A stretch of DNA of 64,000 nt. Origin: Clostridium sp. CF012. Its GTDB lineage: Bacteria; Bacillota; Clostridia; Clostridiales; Clostridiaceae. The translations under genes and the position numbers were made by a program. Every line of letters starts with the position of its first letter. Within the stretch, counting starts at the first letter, position 1. Below are positions 1 through 8,774 of the stretch, in pieces. Below the pieces are notes generated by a model. That model did not search any database and had not been told where the DNA came from. It saw only the letters and a list, made by a program, of their open reading frames with translations. Location: NCBI RefSeq assembly GCF_018861755.1, contig NZ_JAHLEF010000026.1:1-64000 (forward strand). Reading direction: 5' to 3'.

Positions 1-148
1 ATTAACTTCCATAAGTTTAAGGATAGAAAGACAAAGGCTTTATTTTTCAAAGATGCAATCTAATTCCTATTATTACCAATTAGGTTTTTCCATAAGTCAG
101 TTAACACTATCTTTTACAATATATATGAGGGAATATAAAAATTTATTA
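1..148. other. Window edge, no gene recognised
   Basis: AT-rich stretch downstream of gpr. Many clostridia have spoIIP after gpr, but I see no convincing start with a ribosome binding site on the minus strand here, so any such gene would lie outside the window. Confidence 0.4.
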
Positions 149-1123
149 CTAGTTCAAGAACTTATTTATGTCCTCAAGGTTCAGTGCTGGCTGCAAGGCT
201 ATATTAAGGCCGTTTGCAATAATTTTAGAAAGAGAATTTATAACCATATCAATTTCCTTTGGTGTAACTACAAGATTACCAACATATGGATTTAATATCT
301 CAGTTATCATCTTTTGCTTTTCTTCCTTATCAATGGATTTTAGCATATTGTAAAATTCTCCCCCTGAATTTGCGGTTCTAATCATCTCATCAAGTACTAA
401 GTCAATTGTATCATTGGCTAGTGTTGCTGCATCCACAACTGTTGGAACCCCAATAGCAATAACAGGCACTCCTAGAGTTTGCTCGTTTATTTGCATCCTC
501 CGATTTCCTATTCCAGCTCCCGGAGAAATTCCAGAAGTCCCTATTTGTATAGTTCTATTCACCCTATCCATTTTCCTAGAAGCTAATGCATCAATACAAA
601 TTACTAAATTGGGTTTAATTTTTTCAACCACACCTCTTATAATTTCGCCTGTTTCCATACCAGTTATTCCTAGTACACCAGGTGATAAAGCACATACTGG
701 CCTTATACCTTCATCTATTGAATCCGGCACTAATTGTTTTAAGTGCCTAGTCACCATTATTTTCGATACAACTTTGGGGCCAATAGCATCAGGAGTAACA
801 TTCCAATTACCAAGCCCAACCACAAGGGCCGTCATACTATCTTCTAATTTAATTAAGGGCTTCAATACCTTTCCCATTACAATACTTACCCTGTCCATAG
901 CCTCGCCATCATAGTGAACAAATTCTGGAATATCAATAGTTATATATGTACCCTTTGGTTTTCCCATCATTTTTTCTCCAACATCGCTAACTATTTTTAC
1001 ATTCGTAATTTTAATATCGCCCTCGTTATACTCCTCTACATCAACACCTTGCATCTGTCCATTGCTTTCTGCACTGTATATCTCTTTAGCTTCAACTGCT
1101 AAGTCTGTTCTTATGCTTATCAT
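149..1123 (-). CDS. gpr: Germination protease GPR (spore endopeptidase)
   Basis: Peptidase family A25. It starts breakdown of the small acid-soluble proteins that coat spore DNA once a spore germinates; it is made in the forespore as a zymogen that processes itself near its N-terminus. The 324-residue product is somewhat shorter than the Bacillus protein (about 370). It carries the TDLAVEA stretch near residue 6, the SPGVLGITGMETGE block and the DALASRKMDRVN block typical of the family. The ATG is preceded by GAGGTGA. The gene stands alone and is divergent from rpsT. Expression would be expected from a forespore (sigma G) promoter, but I could not assign one with confidence. Identification is secure from several conserved blocks. 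Confidence 0.95.
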   Translation of the reverse strand: MISIRTDLAVEAKEIYSAESNGQMQGVDVEEYNEGDIKITNVKIVSDVGEKMMGKPKGTYITIDIPEFVHYDGEAMDRVSIVMGKVLKPLIKLEDSMTALVVGLGNWNVTPDAIGPKVVSKIMVTRHLKQLVPDSIDEGIRPVCALSPGVLGITGMETGEIIRGVVEKIKPNLVICIDALASRKMDRVNRTIQIGTSGISPGAGIGNRRMQINEQTLGVPVIAIGVPTVVDAATLANDTIDLVLDEMIRTANSGGEFYNMLKSIDKEEKQKMITEILNPYVGNLVVTPKEIDMVINSLSKIIANGLNIALQPALNLEDINKFLN

Positions 1124-1261
1124 AATTTCACCTCAACTAAATTTTTAATATTAGCTTTTCCTAATAGTGTTTTCCTATTCTTATAAAAATATTTATTTAA
1201 TTTTACATTTCTATAAAATTTAACATTAAATTAAAATTTCTATATATAGGATAAATTTCAC

Positions 1262-1290
1262 TTGAAGTGCTTTAATTTTAATGCTATAAT
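1262..1290 (+). promoter_or_regulatory. Sigma-A promoter of rpsT
   Basis: TTGAAG (1262-1267), a 17-bp spacer and TATAAT (1285-1290). It is a near-consensus vegetative promoter placed about 90 nt before the rpsT start, so it leaves a leader of roughly 85 nt. Confidence 0.85.
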
Positions 1291-1319
1291 ATCAGTTGTC
1301 TATTGTCTAATAAATAGAC

Positions 1320-1353
1320 TCGTATGCAGTTTTCCCCAAAACTGCTGATACGG
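1320..1353 (+). promoter_or_regulatory. Leader hairpin upstream of rpsT
   Basis: CGTATGCAGTTTT, a CCCC loop and AAAACTGCTGATACG form a stem-loop in the rpsT 5' leader, with no U-run after it, so it is not a classic terminator. It lies just before the ribosome binding site (AAGGGGGG, 1364-1371). It could take part in autoregulation by S20; this is inference from position and shape only. Confidence 0.4.
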
Positions 1354-1381
1354 ATTAAATACAAAGGGGGGTGAAAATTAA

Positions 1382-1654
1382 ATGGCAAATATCAAGTCAG
1401 CAAAAAAGAGAATTAAAGTTACTGAAGTTAAGACTTTAAGAAATACAATGATTAAATCTGCTTTAAAAACTAAGATAAAGAAATTCGAAACAGCTGTCGT
1501 TACTGGCAATGTTGAAGAAGCTAAGGTTACATATGCAAACGTGGTTAAAGCTTTAGATATGGCTGTAACAAAGGGAATACTTCACATCAATAAAGCAGCA
1601 AGAAGAAAGTCAAGACTAGCAGCGAAGTTAAACAACTTAAGTTTAACTGCATAA
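1382..1654 (+). CDS. rpsT: 30S ribosomal protein S20
   Basis: S20 is a primary 16S rRNA-binding protein of the small subunit. The 90-residue product matches the usual length, is lysine-rich and begins [13 protein letters not shown], a hallmark of the family. It ends with the [13 protein letters not shown]-like segment (here [13 protein letters not shown]). The ATG follows a very strong AAGGGGGGTG site. The gene is monocistronic: it has its own promoter and a terminator immediately after it, and it lies between two minus-strand genes, gpr and holA. Confidence 0.98.
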   Translation: MANIKSAKKRIKVTEVKTLRNTMIKSALKTKIKKFETAVVTGNVEEAKVTYANVVKALDMAVTKGILHINKAARRKSRLAAKLNNLSLTA

Positions 1655-1659
1655 TAAAC

Positions 1660-1690
1660 AACCGGTGATGTCCACCGGTTTTTATTTTTT
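1660..1690 (+). terminator. Rho-independent terminator of rpsT
   Basis: ACCGGT, a GATGTCC loop, ACCGGT, then a run rich in T. It sits directly after the rpsT stop. Because holA ends at 1693 on the other strand, it separates convergent genes. Confidence 0.85.
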
Positions 1691-1692
1691 TG

Positions 1693-2727
1693 TTACATAA
1701 CAGTCTTTATCATAAAGACCTCAATATTTATCTTATTATCAGTGGACGTACTTTTCAGTGTTTTTTCCGTATCAACACATAATTCAATATTTTTCTTTAG
1801 CCCTTTCAAAGTAAACTTCATACTCTGCGATATCATTTTTTCACAGATATAAGGATGAAGCTTTAACTCACTTGCCAAAATTTCTTTTGATTTCCCGCTT
1901 TCAATACCTAATTTAATATTAAATAAAAGGTTGAATTGCCTCGCTATCATAAATAGTATGAGTGGAATCTTCTCTCCCTTATAAATAAGCTCATTTAAAA
2001 TATCTAGAGCTCTCTTAATATTTTTCTGAGACAAATAATCTACTAAATTAAAGATATCATTATCACTCTTTTGGGGCATCATAGCAAAAATATCATCTTT
2101 TGTAATATCTCTTCCCTCTGCATAAGAAACTAATTTTTCTACTTCGTTAATTATAATGTCCATATTATTGTCTACTTGGCTACAAAATAGTGTAAGTTCT
2201 GATTTTCCTATTTTGCTACCCGCAGCTTCAAATAAATCCCTACATTTTTTTTGAAGGACTTCGCCTTTTAATTTATCAACTTTTATAACACAGGCTTTTT
2301 TGTCTAATTTTTTAATTTTATTACTTGGTTTCTCTCTGTCACTTGAAAACACATAATATACAATTAAAACACAATGAGGCGCGGGATTGTTCAAATATTC
2401 GTTTAACAAGTGGAAGTTCTCACTTTTCAAATCCCCTGATGTTTTACTTCCGCCACTATCATCTAAAAATGATGCTCTATATACAACCACTACTTTTTTT
2501 TCACTCATAAAGGGCATGGTTTCACAGGCATCAATAATCGTCTCAAAATCAGCTTTATTACCATCAAATTTTGAATAATTCAAATCCACAAAATCACTTT
2601 TTAATACCCTATCCGTTACAAATTTAACATGGTGTTTTATTAATTTTTCATCCGACCCACAAAATACATAACAATTATCTAATTCATTTTTCTTTAACTT
2701 TTTCTCTAAATCCGTAAAATTAATCAA
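1693..2727 (-). CDS. holA: DNA polymerase III delta subunit (clamp loader)
   Basis: The delta subunit opens the beta sliding clamp as part of the clamp-loader complex. The 344-residue length is normal for the Firmicute YqeN type. Visible features are an N-terminal YVFCGSDEKLIKHH segment, the central LNEYLNNPAP region and the C-terminal NELIYKGEKIPLILFMIARQ helix region typical of the family; it has a degenerate, non-hydrolysing AAA+ fold. Translation begins at a TTG preceded by GGTGGGAAT. The comEC gene ends 21 nt upstream, so the two are probably cotranscribed, as comEC-holA neighbours often are. Confidence 0.9.
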   Translation of the reverse strand: MINFTDLEKKLKKNELDNCYVFCGSDEKLIKHHVKFVTDRVLKSDFVDLNYSKFDGNKADFETIIDACETMPFMSEKKVVVVYRASFLDDSGGSKTSGDLKSENFHLLNEYLNNPAPHCVLIVYYVFSSDREKPSNKIKKLDKKACVIKVDKLKGEVLQKKCRDLFEAAGSKIGKSELTLFCSQVDNNMDIIINEVEKLVSYAEGRDITKDDIFAMMPQKSDNDIFNLVDYLSQKNIKRALDILNELIYKGEKIPLILFMIARQFNLLFNIKLGIESGKSKEILASELKLHPYICEKMISQSMKFTLKGLKKNIELCVDTEKTLKSTSTDNKINIEVFMIKTVM

Positions 2728-2747
2728 AATATTCCCACCAACCCCTG

Positions 2748-4511
2748 TTAAAATTTTAAAATTTTATTTCCTATAATTATATATTTATTTATTATTGTAC
2801 CTGTAGGTACATAAGTTTCATCCTTTTTTAGTTTAATAATGTTTTTGTATGCTACAATTTCACTACCAGTACTATTAAATACCAGTTTATCATTAAAAAC
2901 CTCCAGATTAGGTTTTATATTTGAGTTTTCTAAAAAGCATACTTGTGCTTCTAATTTATTACCATGACTAATTAACCTAATAATACTGCTACCAGAAAGG
3001 TTCATAGTTGAGTCTCCCTGGTAACCTTGAAGAACTTTTTCTGCTTCTACATGCACTTTTAAATCCCCAACATTGATATTACCTGTGGTTACTGCAATTG
3101 TATCCCTTCTATATTGTACTAAAACTATATCATTGTTATTTACATTTATATAGCTAATCTCTGGAAAAACTTTATAATTTTGATATGCAAAAACAAAAAT
3201 AACACATAAGGGAAGGTACTTAAATTGTATATATCCACTTTTAACTCCAAGATAGCATAGATATAGCCCAAATACAACTAAACTCTCTATATAAGAAACG
3301 TAAATTATTCCTGGCAACATTATGCCTAGGATCTTTTGAATAAATTCTATAATTGTTAAAACTGTATACAACCCATAATTCACTAAATTAAGCAACCAAT
3401 GAAATCCACTGAGGACCAGCCCTATATTACCTAAAACCACAACTACTGTATAAAAAGGTAATAATAATAAGTTGCTAAAAAGAAAGCCTAAACTAAAAGT
3501 TTTCAGTGCAAAAACTGCATAGGGCAATGAAAATATTTGAGAACTTATACTTAAACTAAAAGATTCATTTAAAGTGGCGGGCAGTTTATAGAACACCTTT
3601 TTTATTTTCACATTAAACAATATAATTCCAAGAACACAGAGAAAGGAAAGCATAAACCCAATATCAAGAATATAGAAAGGCCTAAATAACAATAGTATTA
3701 TTGCAGCTAGGCTGATAGAGGAAAGACTATCGTATTTTTTATAAACTTTACTTGATATTTTTAATATAAAAATCATTATAAAAGCTCTTATAGTAGAAGC
3801 TTGCCCCCCTGTAAATATCATATATGTAAAAGAAAATAAGAGAGCAACTTTATAACCAATAATAATTTCTAAGGCTTTATATACTATTGACATATGTAGT
3901 CCTGATACACTTATAACATGACTGATGCCTAATTTTTTAAAGTCCTCCTTTTGTGCTTTTTCAATAAAGCCGCTGTCTCCGAAACATACAGCCATAACTA
4001 ATGCAGTTTTTTCCTTTCCGAGTATTACTAAAAATTTCTCGTATAAGTCCCTTCTAAAGCTTTCAATCCTTGATATTAAATCCTCATTACATATCTTATA
4101 GTCATTAACTATATAGCTTCCAACTATGCCTCTTTCATACACTGGTATTTTTTTAAAATTTCCACTTATCCAAACATTTCTTCCTTCAGTTAATTTAAAA
4201 ATATTACCTTCCAAAATAATTTTCTTATTACTCGCTTTTGCATAGCAATAATAATTACTTTTGTCTGAAATTCTCACTTTTAATCTTTGCGCACTTGGTA
4301 AGTTAATATTAAAATAAGAATAATAGTTTATAGCAGAAGTTATAAAAAAACAGACTATCAGATAAAAAAATTTTTTATCTGTTGTAAAATACATAACAGC
4401 TAAAAAAGATGCAGCTATGACTGCACCTAAAATAGGACTATTAATTGTGATAAAAAAAATAAAGCATCCCATAAAAATTGATACTGCATAATACACTAAG
4501 GGTCTAGCCAT
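2748..4511 (-). CDS. comEC: ComEC/Rec2-type DNA uptake channel protein, short form
   Basis: Family role: membrane channel that passes single-stranded DNA into the cytoplasm during natural transformation. The N-terminus has paired hydrophobic segments, followed by an OB-like region, then the Competence domain with the diagnostic GISHVISVSGLHMSIV segment and many transmembrane helices. At 587 residues it is well below the 700-800 of full-length ComEC. The roughly 140 residues after the last helices show no HxHxDH motif, so the usual C-terminal metallo-beta-lactamase-like domain is absent or unrecognisable. The start (MARPLVYY) lacks a clear ribosome binding site. Another competence gene, comEA, is near 23 kb. 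Whether this cell is transformable cannot be told from this. Confidence 0.88.
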   Translation of the reverse strand: MARPLVYYAVSIFMGCFIFFITINSPILGAVIAASFLAVMYFTTDKKFFYLIVCFFITSAINYYSYFNINLPSAQRLKVRISDKSNYYCYAKASNKKIILEGNIFKLTEGRNVWISGNFKKIPVYERGIVGSYIVNDYKICNEDLISRIESFRRDLYEKFLVILGKEKTALVMAVCFGDSGFIEKAQKEDFKKLGISHVISVSGLHMSIVYKALEIIIGYKVALLFSFTYMIFTGGQASTIRAFIMIFILKISSKVYKKYDSLSSISLAAIILLLFRPFYILDIGFMLSFLCVLGIILFNVKIKKVFYKLPATLNESFSLSISSQIFSLPYAVFALKTFSLGFLFSNLLLLPFYTVVVVLGNIGLVLSGFHWLLNLVNYGLYTVLTIIEFIQKILGIMLPGIIYVSYIESLVVFGLYLCYLGVKSGYIQFKYLPLCVIFVFAYQNYKVFPEISYINVNNNDIVLVQYRRDTIAVTTGNINVGDLKVHVEAEKVLQGYQGDSTMNLSGSSIIRLISHGNKLEAQVCFLENSNIKPNLEVFNDKLVFNSTGSEIVAYKNIIKLKKDETYVPTGTIINKYIIIGNKILKF

Positions 4512-4555
4512 AATATACTGTAGTACTTGAAAATTTATTTATTAAAAAGAACATG

Positions 4556-4804
4556 TTAATTTGTTCCATCCTTTTCTATTTCTATTATAATCTCAACATT
4601 GTGGATATTAGGAATTGCATGAATATGTTTTACATGAGGTATTCCAGTTTTATTTCTTATTTTAAAATAATTATAAGTAATTTCCTGTGCCGCACTTTCG
4701 GATAAATTATTATAATTAGTATAATATTCTCCTTCTGGTATATCTAAAAAAATCGTGTTACTTCCTATTACCTTTGTTTCAAATATATTTTCAAGCATTT
4801 TCAC
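4556..4804 (-). CDS. Small hypothetical protein
   Basis: An 82-residue soluble protein I do not recognise. It has no signal peptide or membrane helix. The centre (YYTNYNNLSESAAQEITYNYF) is rich in tyrosine and asparagine, and the end is mixed beta-like (HNVEIIIEIEKDG). A good site, GGAGGTG, lies just upstream of the ATG, which supports real translation. It lies between the P-type ATPase-like gene and comEC on the same strand, about 45 nt upstream of comEC and 118 nt downstream of the ATPase-like gene. Function unknown. Confidence 0.6.
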   Translation of the reverse strand: MKMLENIFETKVIGSNTIFLDIPEGEYYTNYNNLSESAAQEITYNYFKIRNKTGIPHVKHIHAIPNIHNVEIIIEIEKDGTN

Positions 4805-4921
4805 ACCTCCACAATTTTATTTTATCCAATAAATATTCAAATTAATCAGGGTATTTTTACTTGTTTTTCATTTCTTGAGCTGACCTAGAAACCTTTTGTC
4901 ACACTTGTTATTTTTATCACA

Positions 4922-7414
4922 TTAATTAAGCACATTAACAAAATACATGAAAACAAATATACACTGCAATAGTAAATTTATAATCATCAAACTAAAAGAA
5001 ATTTTATTTTTCGAAAAATGTTTTTCATATATTAGGGTTGTAGCGAATAGATTTTGGTATAAAATAAAAATAATAAAACCAATAGGAGCTGTGCTACTAA
5101 TATCAAACTCACCTACTAAATCCAAAATTAAAAAATATATTATACTAATTATGAATGAACTTTTTATAGAAACTTTTTTTACATACTTATAATTAATATT
5201 TTTCATGGCTTGATTAGTATTCCTATTTTGCAATAGAATCGAAAGCCCAGTGCAAGGCATAATTATAAAATTCAAATATACAATTTCAATAAGTGTAAAT
5301 GGCATGCTCCCCCTAGTAATTAAACACAGTAATATAATAAGGATTTCACTGAGCCCAGCCACACTAAGAAATAAGACAAATTCACTTATGTAGTTAATAA
5401 TCTTTTTACTATGATGAACTAAATTAGTTATTTCACTTAAATCATTTTCTTGTAAAAATAAGCTTGATAGTTTTCTTACTACATTACTACATTCATTTCC
5501 TGTTGAAATGGATATGCTGGAATTAGAAAGGTATTCCAAATCAGTTAACCTATCCCCTACTGACGCTATAGAATAGCCTTTATAATTTAGGCAGTTCACA
5601 ATCTCACCTTTATGTTTAGTAGAAATTTTAGAGAAGATGCTAACGCCCTCAATATTTTTTTCAAATTCTTCTTTGTCCATATAATCTATTTCTATACCTG
5701 ATAAAATTTCTTCTTTTTTATGGGTAAGCCCTATTTGTCTTCCAAAAGCTAAACAAGCTAGTTTATTATCTTCTTCATCTATAATAAGCCTAATGTTTGT
5801 GTCCACACAGCTTTCTACTGCTGCATAGGAACTATTTTTTATAGGATTCTCAAAGCTCATTAGACCAACAAAAACTAAATTACTTTCAATATTTTCATCA
5901 ATGCTAGGTTCATAATTGAAATTCCTATATCCAAAGGATATAACATTATAAGCACTATTAGACATCCCTATATGAACATTTATAATGCTTTCAATATCGT
6001 TTTCTTTAATTTCTTTTTCTACCCCATTAATTAAAATATGAGTACATTTATTTAATAGACTATCAAGACTCCCTGATACATTAGCTCTATATCTATCCTC
6101 GATCTTATTTACAACAGTTTTTATCAGCCTATCAGAATCATAGGGTATTTTAAAAACTCTTTTTTGTTTACTTTCTAGTAGAGTTTTTCCTGGAAAATTT
6201 TCATCGCAAAATTCAAGAATTGCATATTCTGCTAAGTTCTCAATAGAATTATCATTGCCCCTATAGGACTTCCCTTCAATGGAGAGTTTAGCATCATTGC
6301 AAAGTAATGCTATACTGATTATTCTTTCCATATTATCATCCATAATAATTGTTTGTTTTTGCACATCAACAAGCATATTGTCACAATACACTTGTCTAAA
6401 GATAAGTATATTCTCCGAAATACAACCAATCTTTTTTGTAAATATTGTAGTAATATTCCCGAGAAAATATATAGCAGAAATACTGTTTATGTATATATTC
6501 TTCTTCTTAAATCCATGGAATGTAATATTAAGAAAAAGAAATAATATTATAATATAAATTGGAGAATAAAATGTCATAAAAACATATATAAGAGAAGTTA
6601 TCATTTCCTGGACTAAAAATTTATTGGATAGTGTAAATAGTAAAGTTATTGCACCCGCTATTATAGTAATAAGAGCTGCATTATTTGCAATTTTATTTAA
6701 ACTTTTAGTAAAAACCCTATTATCATTTTTGTATTCCATTAATGCACTTGCAATTTTACCAATTTGCGTATTCATTCCCGTAGCAATAACTATACCTAAT
6801 CCAGATCCTTCAGTGACAACAGATGATTTAAAAACCATATTCTTTATTTGAGAAAGATTCATTACTCCTTCATCTATCTTCATAGAGTATTTTTCCACTT
6901 CATATTTTTCACCGGTTACAGCAACTTCTCTTACCTTGAGATCTTCGCATTCTATTATCCTAACATCAGCTGCCACATAATTACCTTTTTCTAAAAAAAA
7001 CATATCTCCAACTACTATTTCTTCACAAGCTATTTTGCATCTTTTTCCATTTCGCAATACATAAGAAAAAGCTGTATTTAAATTATCAATTGCCATTAAG
7101 CTTTTTTCACCACTGTAGTCTCCATTAATTAACAATATAACACTAATTATCATTAATAAAGCTACAACACATGCTATAATAGGTAACTTGTTGTAGACTA
7201 ACATAGCTATAAAAATGAATGATACAACCATCCATAATTGTCTTATCTCGCCAATAATCAAAGTTAAAAGGCTTTCAATTTTGGGCTTTAATATAAGGTT
7301 TTCGCCATAAGTTTCCCTCATATGTTTAATTTTATTTTCAGTTAACCCCAAACTAATGTCTGAATCTAAAATTTTCACTACTTTTGTCATTGTTTTTCCA
7401 TACCATTGTTTCAT
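4922..7414 (-). CDS. P-type ATPase-like protein lacking the catalytic aspartate (probable pseudoenzyme)
   Basis: The layout is that of a P2A (calcium-type) pump: a cation_ATPase_N-like start (MKQWYGKTM, then GLTENKIKHM), paired helices, an actuator domain, M3-M4, a P/N domain region, and C-terminal helices. The key motifs are gone. TGES is TGEK. The M4 PEGLP motif is replaced by a YSPIY-type sequence. The phosphorylation motif DKTGT reads KKIGC, with lysine (codon 6434-6436) at the phosphorylated aspartate. The M6 NxxTD motif reads NFIIM. The hinge keeps GD and TD in VGDRLTDLEYL. The frame is intact over 830 codons, so it is not a decaying pseudogene. I chose the ATG at 7414 because MKQWY matches the family start; an upstream ATG at 7438 is possible. 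It cannot be a normal ion pump; a regulatory or scaffold role is inference. Confidence 0.85.
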   Translation of the reverse strand: MKQWYGKTMTKVVKILDSDISLGLTENKIKHMRETYGENLILKPKIESLLTLIIGEIRQLWMVVSFIFIAMLVYNKLPIIACVVALLMIISVILLINGDYSGEKSLMAIDNLNTAFSYVLRNGKRCKIACEEIVVGDMFFLEKGNYVAADVRIIECEDLKVREVAVTGEKYEVEKYSMKIDEGVMNLSQIKNMVFKSSVVTEGSGLGIVIATGMNTQIGKIASALMEYKNDNRVFTKSLNKIANNAALITIIAGAITLLFTLSNKFLVQEMITSLIYVFMTFYSPIYIIILFLFLNITFHGFKKKNIYINSISAIYFLGNITTIFTKKIGCISENILIFRQVYCDNMLVDVQKQTIIMDDNMERIISIALLCNDAKLSIEGKSYRGNDNSIENLAEYAILEFCDENFPGKTLLESKQKRVFKIPYDSDRLIKTVVNKIEDRYRANVSGSLDSLLNKCTHILINGVEKEIKENDIESIINVHIGMSNSAYNVISFGYRNFNYEPSIDENIESNLVFVGLMSFENPIKNSSYAAVESCVDTNIRLIIDEEDNKLACLAFGRQIGLTHKKEEILSGIEIDYMDKEEFEKNIEGVSIFSKISTKHKGEIVNCLNYKGYSIASVGDRLTDLEYLSNSSISISTGNECSNVVRKLSSLFLQENDLSEITNLVHHSKKIINYISEFVLFLSVAGLSEILIILLCLITRGSMPFTLIEIVYLNFIIMPCTGLSILLQNRNTNQAMKNINYKYVKKVSIKSSFIISIIYFLILDLVGEFDISSTAPIGFIIFILYQNLFATTLIYEKHFSKNKISFSLMIINLLLQCIFVFMYFVNVLN

Positions 7415-7472
7415 ATTACCCAACCTACCCTTTAGCATTTTTCACATATTATAATATTCGTTGAATAAATAG

Positions 7473-7500
7473 GAGACTTTAGCATAAAAGCTAAAGTCTC
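7473..7500. repeat. Perfect inverted repeat between MORN gene and ATPase-like gene
   Basis: GAGACTTTAGC, loop ATAAAA, GCTAAAGTCTC: an 11-bp perfect stem in the gap downstream of the MORN gene. It probably ends the MORN transcript, though the tail on the minus strand is only moderately T-rich. Confidence 0.55.
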
Positions 7501-7531
7501 ACAATCTTATAGTACAATATAGCAATGGGTT

Positions 7532-8077
7532 TTACCTTATCAATTGGTTGTTTTTAGATAACCCCATGACTATTTCTCCATCAGCGTATATGTACATCCC
7601 TTGACCTTCTCTTTCATCATTTTGCCACTGGCCTATATATTTATCTCCCTGGGACCAAGTATGGATCCCTTCGCCATGCCTAAGTCCATCTTTCCAGTCG
7701 CCTATATAAGTATCTCCATCTGGCCAACTACAAATGCCTTGACCAGATTTTTCACCATTCACCCAATCACCTGTATATTTTTCACCATCTGGCCAGCTAT
7801 ATATTCCACTTCCATGTTTTTCATCATTACTCCACTGTCCTACATATCTTTCTCCCCCTGAAAAAATAAGGGTTCCCTCACCGTGCATTTGATTATTACT
7901 CCATTGACCTACATATTTACTTCCATCCGTATAAGTAAAAGTCCCTTGCCCACTTTTTACGCCCTCAAATCTTTCTCCCTCATAGGTTCCTCCATGAATA
8001 TGTTCAATTTTAGGTATTATAACGTTACTCATTTTAATTTTATCCAAACCATCATTATGTACTTTAATTTTTTTCAT
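7532..8077 (-). CDS. MORN-repeat protein
   Basis: 181 residues with a short basic N-terminus and no signal peptide, so probably cytoplasmic. From residue 32 to 170 it is built of six repeats with an exact 23-residue period; the leading tyrosines are Y32, Y55, Y78, Y101, Y124 and Y147. Each repeat follows the YxGxWxxGxxxGxG pattern (for example YVGQWSNDEKHGSG). MORN repeats form open beta-hairpin arrays known to bind lipid or protein partners; the partner here is unknown. The ATG is preceded by AAAGGAG. The gene is separate from its neighbours. Confidence 0.88.
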   Translation of the reverse strand: MKKIKVHNDGLDKIKMSNVIIPKIEHIHGGTYEGERFEGVKSGQGTFTYTDGSKYVGQWSNNQMHGEGTLIFSGGERYVGQWSNDEKHGSGIYSWPDGEKYTGDWVNGEKSGQGICSWPDGDTYIGDWKDGLRHGEGIHTWSQGDKYIGQWQNDEREGQGMYIYADGEIVMGLSKNNQLIR

Positions 8078-8189
8078 ATGATTGTCACTCCTTTTCCCTC
8101 GGCATATTTCCCTTGTTATTTTTTCGCCACATCTATAATATACTATATCATGCTTCCATGAAAATTATACAATCTATTTTTGCAAAATA

Positions 8190-8226
8190 AAAACCTGTAG
8201 GAATTAATCCCTACAGGTATTTTTTA
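8190..8226 (-). terminator. Bidirectional-type terminator after the zinc-ribbon gene
   Basis: ACCTGTAGG, AATTAAT-type loop, CCTACAGGT, with T-runs on both sides. On the minus strand it directly follows the small zinc-ribbon gene. Confidence 0.8.
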
Positions 8227-8236
8227 TTAGATAATA

Positions 8237-8401
8237 TTATCTTTGAAATCCTCTATTGTTTTGTTGTTTTTTAGCTCTTCTACAATCAGGACATCTTTGT
8301 GGTTCATTTTCGAATCCTTTTTCTTTGTAAAATTCCTGTTCACCCTCAGTGAATACGAATTCTTGTGAACAATCTTTACATACAATAGTTTTATCTGCCA
8401 T
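8237..8401 (-). CDS. Small zinc-ribbon protein (zf-trcl type)
   Basis: A 54-residue protein starting MADKTIVCKDC. Two CxxC pairs (VCKDC at residues 8-11 and RCPDC at 37-40) flank an acidic-aromatic stretch (FVFTEGEQEFYKEKGF), the pattern of the common clostridial probable zinc-binding domain. A clear AAAGGAG site lies about 9 nt before the ATG at 8401, and a terminator follows. A longer 60-codon reading on the same strand in another frame (8227-8409) is a shadow and lacks these motifs. The role of the family is not established; zinc binding is inferred from the cysteines. Confidence 0.88.
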   Translation of the reverse strand: MADKTIVCKDCSQEFVFTEGEQEFYKEKGFENEPQRCPDCRRAKKQQNNRGFQR

Positions 8402-8594
8402 TTAAACATTTCTCCTTTTTAATTATATTAAGATTTAAGAGCTGATTTACTTTATATGCCTAAAAAGGTAATGTTTAAATCATATTAAATCTTGGTGCTG
8501 ATGATTTTGCAATCTCAACTCATTTAGAATAACATATCTATTATCTATTTGCAATACTTTTCTTCAAAATACTTATAAAAACACTAAATATTTA

Positions 8595-8774
8595 TTATTT
8601 ATTAATTCGAGCTAAAGCTAAATTAATTGTTCCTTTAACAAGATCAATGGCCTGTAGTTTGCTATGTCCTTTATGTTTTATTTCCTCTTCTTCTTTTCTA
8701 GCTATTGCCTTAAATGGATATTCTTTTTCATTATTTTCAAAAACTTCTATTACATAGCCTCTGTATTCTTCCAT
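8595..8774 (-). CDS. Small hypothetical protein
   Basis: 59 residues beginning MEEYRGYVIEVFEN and ending LALARINK. It is charged, soluble and predicted to be an alpha-beta mix. AGAGGTGG lies just before the ATG at 8774, supporting translation. I do not recognise a family. It lies alone between the zinc-ribbon gene and the ATPase operon; the 190-nt gap below it holds the leader of the zinc-ribbon gene. Confidence 0.6.
   Translation of the reverse strand: MEEYRGYVIEVFENNEKEYPFKAIARKEEEEIKHKGHSKLQAIDLVKGTINLALARINK

Noticed and set aside
4922-7414. Functional calcium pump
   Set aside because: The phosphorylated aspartate and ion-site motifs are missing.
8227-8409. 60-codon reading on the minus strand
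   Set aside because: It overlaps the zinc-ribbon gene in another frame; the 54-codon frame has CxxC pairs and a proper ribosome binding site.
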